Assembly: GCF_026151205.1 (NCBI RefSeq)
Contig: NC_087072.1
Coordinates: forward strand, 13,182,169-13,246,168
Source: Bolinopsis microptera
Lineage: Eukaryota > Ctenophora > Tentaculata > Lobata > Bolinopsidae
DNA length: 64,000 nt
Reading direction: 5' to 3'
Part shown: positions 60,701 through 64,000 of the stretch, piece after piece
Layout: each line of letters opens with the position of its first letter
Position numbering within the stretch: position 1 is the stretch's first letter
Translations under genes and position numbers: made by a program
The notes under the pieces: generated by a model
The model's input: the letters and a program-made list of their open reading frames with translations, nothing else
Database searches by the model: none
Told to the model about the DNA's origin: nothing

Positions 60701-63700
60701 CGTATTTGACAGTACACTAATTGTGTATGGTTCCGTTAATTTATTTAAGGAGATAAGTTTTATTAAAGAGGTTATTAAGAGTGAGCCTGAAAGGGATATT
60801 ATTTTAATTGTGTTCAAGTCAACAGTTATTTTGCGCATCCACAAAATATTTTAATAGTAATGTTAGTATAGGGGATTAGATAAGAATAACGTATTAAGGA
60901 GAAAGGCTGTAGATTTGATTTTAGACTTAAGGGGTGTTGATGAAGTGTGCATACGGAGTTAGATTGTTAGAAAATTAAGACAACAATATAAATAAAACAA
61001 TAATTGTAAATTAATGCGTGTGAAAATTATGTTGACGCTTGTAGATGGACTCTAATAAATGGGTTTGATATATTATTTAGAATCCTTAACTAGCGAAAGC
61101 GTGAAGTTTTACCCTTACTAGTCTGATAACGAAATTTATTATTATTCGTAAAGCTCAGTTAATATATTAATCGCCAATGGCTACAGCTACTTTCTTCCTC
61201 AGAATTTTAATAACTAAATATTAAATAATTGGCATCTTCGTCGGGGGTCGATATTCGAAGCAATGACCCTGGATAAATCTAAAATAAATTTATAACCATG
61301 ACAACTGCTAATGGCTTAAACTGTAAGATAGGGATTTTTATAACAATCTTTTTAGTATCCATCTCAAGCTGTGGAAATGTTTCCAATCATATGAATTGAT
61401 TTAAACAGACAGTCAAACCAGAGTTAAAACTACAAACCGCGATTTCACGTTTCTTTACTAAGAATAATATACATTTATCTAAATAATAAGATAGAAAGAA
61501 GTCTAACCTGTGATATCTGATGAGACTTGTGGAGCAGTTTAAACAGGATGATAACAGTAGTGTGGGTTGTGGTGAACTCCGGTTTAATCCTAGTTCCCTC
61601 ATTCAGCTGTCCTCCTGTTTGTTCGGTGTACTCTGCGAGTGCTGCACTCACATTCTCCCATACTGCTAACTTGCTCTGCACTCGTAACTCTTTTTTATCT
61701 CTGGAGTTAAGAGTTTTATATAACAACAACTCAAATAGATCGTTAGTGAGTCTCACCATATTAGTGTCTAAAAAGATTTGATGATGATTTCAATTTGAAA
61801 ATCAGTTTGACGGTACGGTTGAAGTTTTTCCTTGTTTCCTCCTTATAGCATTATACTTACTACTTACCCTGTATCAGATATCATGTCCAGTACGTCACTC
61901 AGGAATTTCAAGTATTGGTTGTCTTCAAAGGGAACAGATTTCAGTAACTTAGCGAGATGGACAGATAGTAGCTTATCATCCTTGCTAGCAGATTGTAGCA
62001 CCTGCTGTGCTAGTTGTGCTTTGTGCTGGGTGGATACTATCTGACTGTGACACAGAGACTCTATCATACTCTGTTGGGTAAAGTTAGTAACGTTAGTAAC
62101 GTTAGTTAGTAACCATAGTAACCTTAGTTAGTAACGTTAGTAAAGTTAGTGAAACTTTAGCAACAAACTTCATTATTTTCAGTAAATAAGAAAATCAGAC
62201 ACAAATGCGAAATAGAAAAGTTCAGTTATTCAGTTGACACTTTCCACTGATGCGGAAAATGTGTTGTGAGTAGCAAAATGTGAGAGCATCACTTTTATCA
62301 GCGGGATTGGAACGTACCAGAACATTGATAGAATTGAGGGAGTTAGCAGCAGTTTGGAGAATAGAGATCATACTTCTAGCTTCAGGGGTACCTTTAGTGC
62401 AGTCACACAGCCTACTCCATATTGGCATAACTAGCCCTTTACAGTTCGGTTTATATCTTATAAATGTTACACATGTTAATAACTTAATTAATACCAGAGT
62501 CTTAAGTTACTAGTTAAAATAGCTTTTAAATGCGACCATGTTATATTATAGCAGTGTGATTTCACGTGTACAGTACTTGATTTTGCAGATTTCGACAACA
62601 ATCAGCAACAGTTAGGAAAACAATTAGGTATTAAATAATTCATACATAACAAAACAAGCCAAACTGAGTTAATTAGTAAGTAGTGTAACCTGATTAACAT
62701 CTCGTAGTATTTGAGGAATGTGGTACAATGAATGGAATCTGACAAGTTGAGAGAGGAAGGAGCGATGGTAGCCAGATCGCACTCGGGAGGAGTGCAGTCT
62801 AGGAGGAGATATAGGATATCAGCACCGCGCTGCACCAGGGCTCCTGCTTCTTGGTGCTTAAAACAGGTCTTTATACACGGCTCTAAAACCTGGGAAGGGA
62901 AATGGGTTGTTACAAGCTCAGAGGAAATTATCGGAATAATAAGAAGTAAGAGATATGTCTCATATTATCTTATATTATTCAGGAGTAAAGAGAGTTTGCT
63001 CTTAAAATGTATGAACTCAGAACTTACCGCAGAGAAATTGTTCATGTAATTGAGTCTGTGACAAGCAACTACCAAGTACCACCAGGACTTTACTAAAGCC
63101 AGGGAGACCTCTAGAGAGGGTTCCTTGATAGTGAAGAAGGGGGTCATGAAGAACTTCATGTGCTTGGAATTGGCAAAGAATTCTGGAATATTCGACCTGG
63201 AGAGACAATGATTGTATAGATAACATTTTTAGCTCAACTTTTGCCTGCCTAGACTTTCTCCTTTGATCTTTATCTTGATCAATTAGCCTAGATCATAGGA
63301 ACAATGCAGTAAATGTATCTATTTGATAGAGAAAGTAAGACAAAAAGCAATTAGTTGATAATGAGTGTAGCACCTGTAGATATCAATAACTTGTATCCAG
63401 CTGCCAAATAGAGCTATTCTGCTGTTGTTGTCGGTTAGGTGCTTTGTAAAGAGGTCAGGGACTGAAAACATCTCGTTCAGATACGCTGATTTCTTCAGAA
63501 TCGACTGGGGTGACATGAATTATCAGAAAATTATGTTTTATCCTAATCTATCCAATAGATCAATTACTATTCAATGTAATTTCAAGAGCCCTTAGAATGT
63601 TGGGGGGGGGGGGGGGGGGGGGGGGGGTTCAATGGCGAAAAAACTGTATTTCGGCCGTGTTACCCTTGTTATAGGATGAATAGCACAATTGTATGATAAT

Positions 63701-63955
63701 TATATATTGTCTGAGATTACATCTTTAAATGTTGCGGTAGATCATAAATCATTGATGTTTTTATAGCAGGTGTTGGTGATTTGACTGAAATTTTGACTGC
63801 ATCTGGGACTAATAAATTTAACTTTAATAAGAAATTATTTTTTAGATTTTATTTCTCAACGATCATCAAGGCCAGAATAGTTACTGCGTTCTAAATTATC
63901 TCGGCTTAAGTACCTTAAATATATTTCCATGACTACCAATTAGTTTGACAATCAT
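48726..63955 (-). CDS. RIF1: RIF1, replication-timing and DNA-repair protein (5' end outside window)
   Basis: Eighteen exons on the minus strand: 63914-63955, 63374-63504, 63028-63196, 62690-62889, 62318-62456, 61868-62070, 61508-61767, 57021-57185, 56757-56874, 56405-56597, 56084-56251, 55699-55939, 55134-55255, 54702-55017, 50972-54527, 50717-50827, 50427-50587 and 48726-50309, about 2,600 residues. The first half is HEAT-like helices; SWWYLV after SLALVKS and HSKRLIRVTTAKFWNSSFG match conserved RIF1 segments. The 3.6-kb exon is disordered and has two AT-hook cores (KKRGRPRK, KKRGRPFKK) and a heptad SQ array. It ends with the paired PP1 docking motifs SILK (51042-51053) and RHVTF (50985-50999). 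The C-terminal GDLARLTPSQ is the conserved tail domain. RIF1 brings PP1 to origins to delay firing and limits resection at breaks. One junction (61868 to 61767) is out of phase by one base with the best sites. Confidence 0.92.
52706..52996 (-). repeat. RIF1: 21-base coding repeat in RIF1: heptads SQTSIPD
   Basis: About 14 tandem copies of a 7-residue unit (consensus SQTSIPD; variants SQTSVPD, SQTNIPD, IQTSIPD). Twelve of the units keep SQ, the minimal ATM/ATR site. The DNA copies are very similar, so the array expanded recently while staying in frame. Confidence 0.92.
57716..58785 (+). pseudogene. Relic of an animal transposon-type protein, in the RIF1 intron
   Basis: Frames read DKIIACGFDTSSSNT, then IWLACRHHIMELV, then HAWYLTEDLIPLALFDESIP and finally VRTALKELYVLKN. 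This order is familiar from unclassified, transposon-derived proteins abundant in cnidarian and arthropod genomes, in which FDTTSSNT and WLACRHH are conserved. Large middle parts are missing and the frame shifts at least twice. It lies antisense to RIF1. Confidence 0.55.
59094..59203. repeat. Array of four small hairpins sharing loop TAACT
   Basis: Hairpins at 59094-59116, 59148-59166, 59168-59184 and 59187-59203 share the core CTAT-TAACT-ATAG. Outer stem bases differ but stay complementary: GTGTA/TACAC, AGT/ACT, GG/CC and TA/TA. GTACACCATCTT follows the first, and a copy lies just after the last. Confidence 0.7.
59762..59971 (+). pseudogene. CXC (tesmin-type) zinc-motif fragment
   Basis: A 69-codon frame ending in CNCLKSGCGNACSSRKAGIY and more cysteines. 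The spacing C-x-C-x4-C-x3-C-x3-RKAG-x3-C is that of CXC/tesmin repeats used by DNA-binding proteins and by many transposon-encoded proteins. One expected cysteine is serine (SSRKAG where CRKAG is usual). It may be the C-terminal end of the same transposon protein as 57716-58785. Confidence 0.5.
60049..60572. repeat. Diverged tandem duplication, period about 285 bases
   Basis: 60049-60289 and 60337-60572 align over GTTGTTCT…, GAACCTTCTACGACATTCAG against GAATCTTCTAGGATATTCAG, and a final GTGGTAAAAA. AT-rich and non-coding. Confidence 0.6.
62081..62150. repeat. GTTAGTAAC short tandem repeat
   Basis: Imperfect copies of GTTAGTAAC in the RIF1 intron next to the exon ending at 62070. Confidence 0.8.
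63602..63627 (+). repeat. G26 homopolymer in RIF1 intron
   Basis: Run of 26 G in the intron between the exons at 63374 and 63914. On the transcribed strand this is a C run. Confidence 0.9.
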
Positions 63956-64000
63956 CTGTTATAAGTAGAGGAGGGAGGCGTTGTTCTCATTTTTCAACTG

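Larger units (their letters stand above)
57186..61507. other. Large RIF1 intron with transposon relics
   Basis: 4.3-kb intron, far longer than the others. It holds a decayed transposase-like sequence, a CXC-type zinc motif, a hairpin array and a diverged tandem duplication, listed separately. Otherwise it is AT-rich. Confidence 0.8.

Overview
This is nuclear DNA from an invertebrate animal. It is AT-rich, with short GT-AG introns (mostly 60-600 bases), animal-specific gene families (RIF1, CLASRP, BTB-Kelch, a TMPPE-like phosphoesterase, a p24/TMED cargo receptor) and a mixed load of DNA transposons and LINE fragments. I cannot fix the phylum from the sequence. The compact same-strand genes with splice acceptors beside their start codons would fit a hydrozoan or ctenophore, but that is inference.

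Layout. From 1 to 16.5 kb, seven genes lie head-to-tail on the minus strand: an unidentified gene running off the left edge, ATG10, two tandem phytanoyl-CoA-dioxygenase-like genes, a TMED4/9-type p24 protein, a TMPPE-like metallophosphoesterase and CLASRP. Coordinate series were rebuilt exon by exon, and all phases agree within these genes. From 17.5 to 30.3 kb is a transposon graveyard: a GC-rich element with inverted ends, tandem repeats, LINE pieces, a Ulp1-like protease gene, an hAT MITE inside a LINE RNase H region and a broken PIF/Harbinger transposase. Two 282-base inverted repeats bracket 8.7 kb of it. At 30.9 kb is the only convincing plus-strand host gene, a small secreted 12-cysteine protein with its own TATA box. 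An eight-exon BTB-Kelch gene follows at 32.1-35.8 kb (minus). From 35.8 to 48.7 kb I see no gene. From 48.7 kb to the right edge is a large part of RIF1 (minus, 18 exons seen, 5' end outside), with a 4.3-kb intron that holds transposon relics.

Function. The genes do not form a pathway. They are housekeeping functions: autophagy (ATG10), ER-Golgi traffic (TMED), splicing regulation (CLASRP), ubiquitin-ligase adaptation (Kelch) and replication timing/DNA repair (RIF1).

The most notable points are: a TTAA-flanked 825-base element sitting inside the last coding exon of the phosphoesterase; a near-perfect 1.36-kb TTAA-flanked palindrome in an intron; a five-fold tandem duplication of an exon-intron boundary in TMED; acceptor-like sites at the start codon of all seven clustered genes; three CACGTG boxes exactly 11 bases apart; a heptad SQ repeat in RIF1; and four small hairpins with the same loop but different, still complementary, stems.
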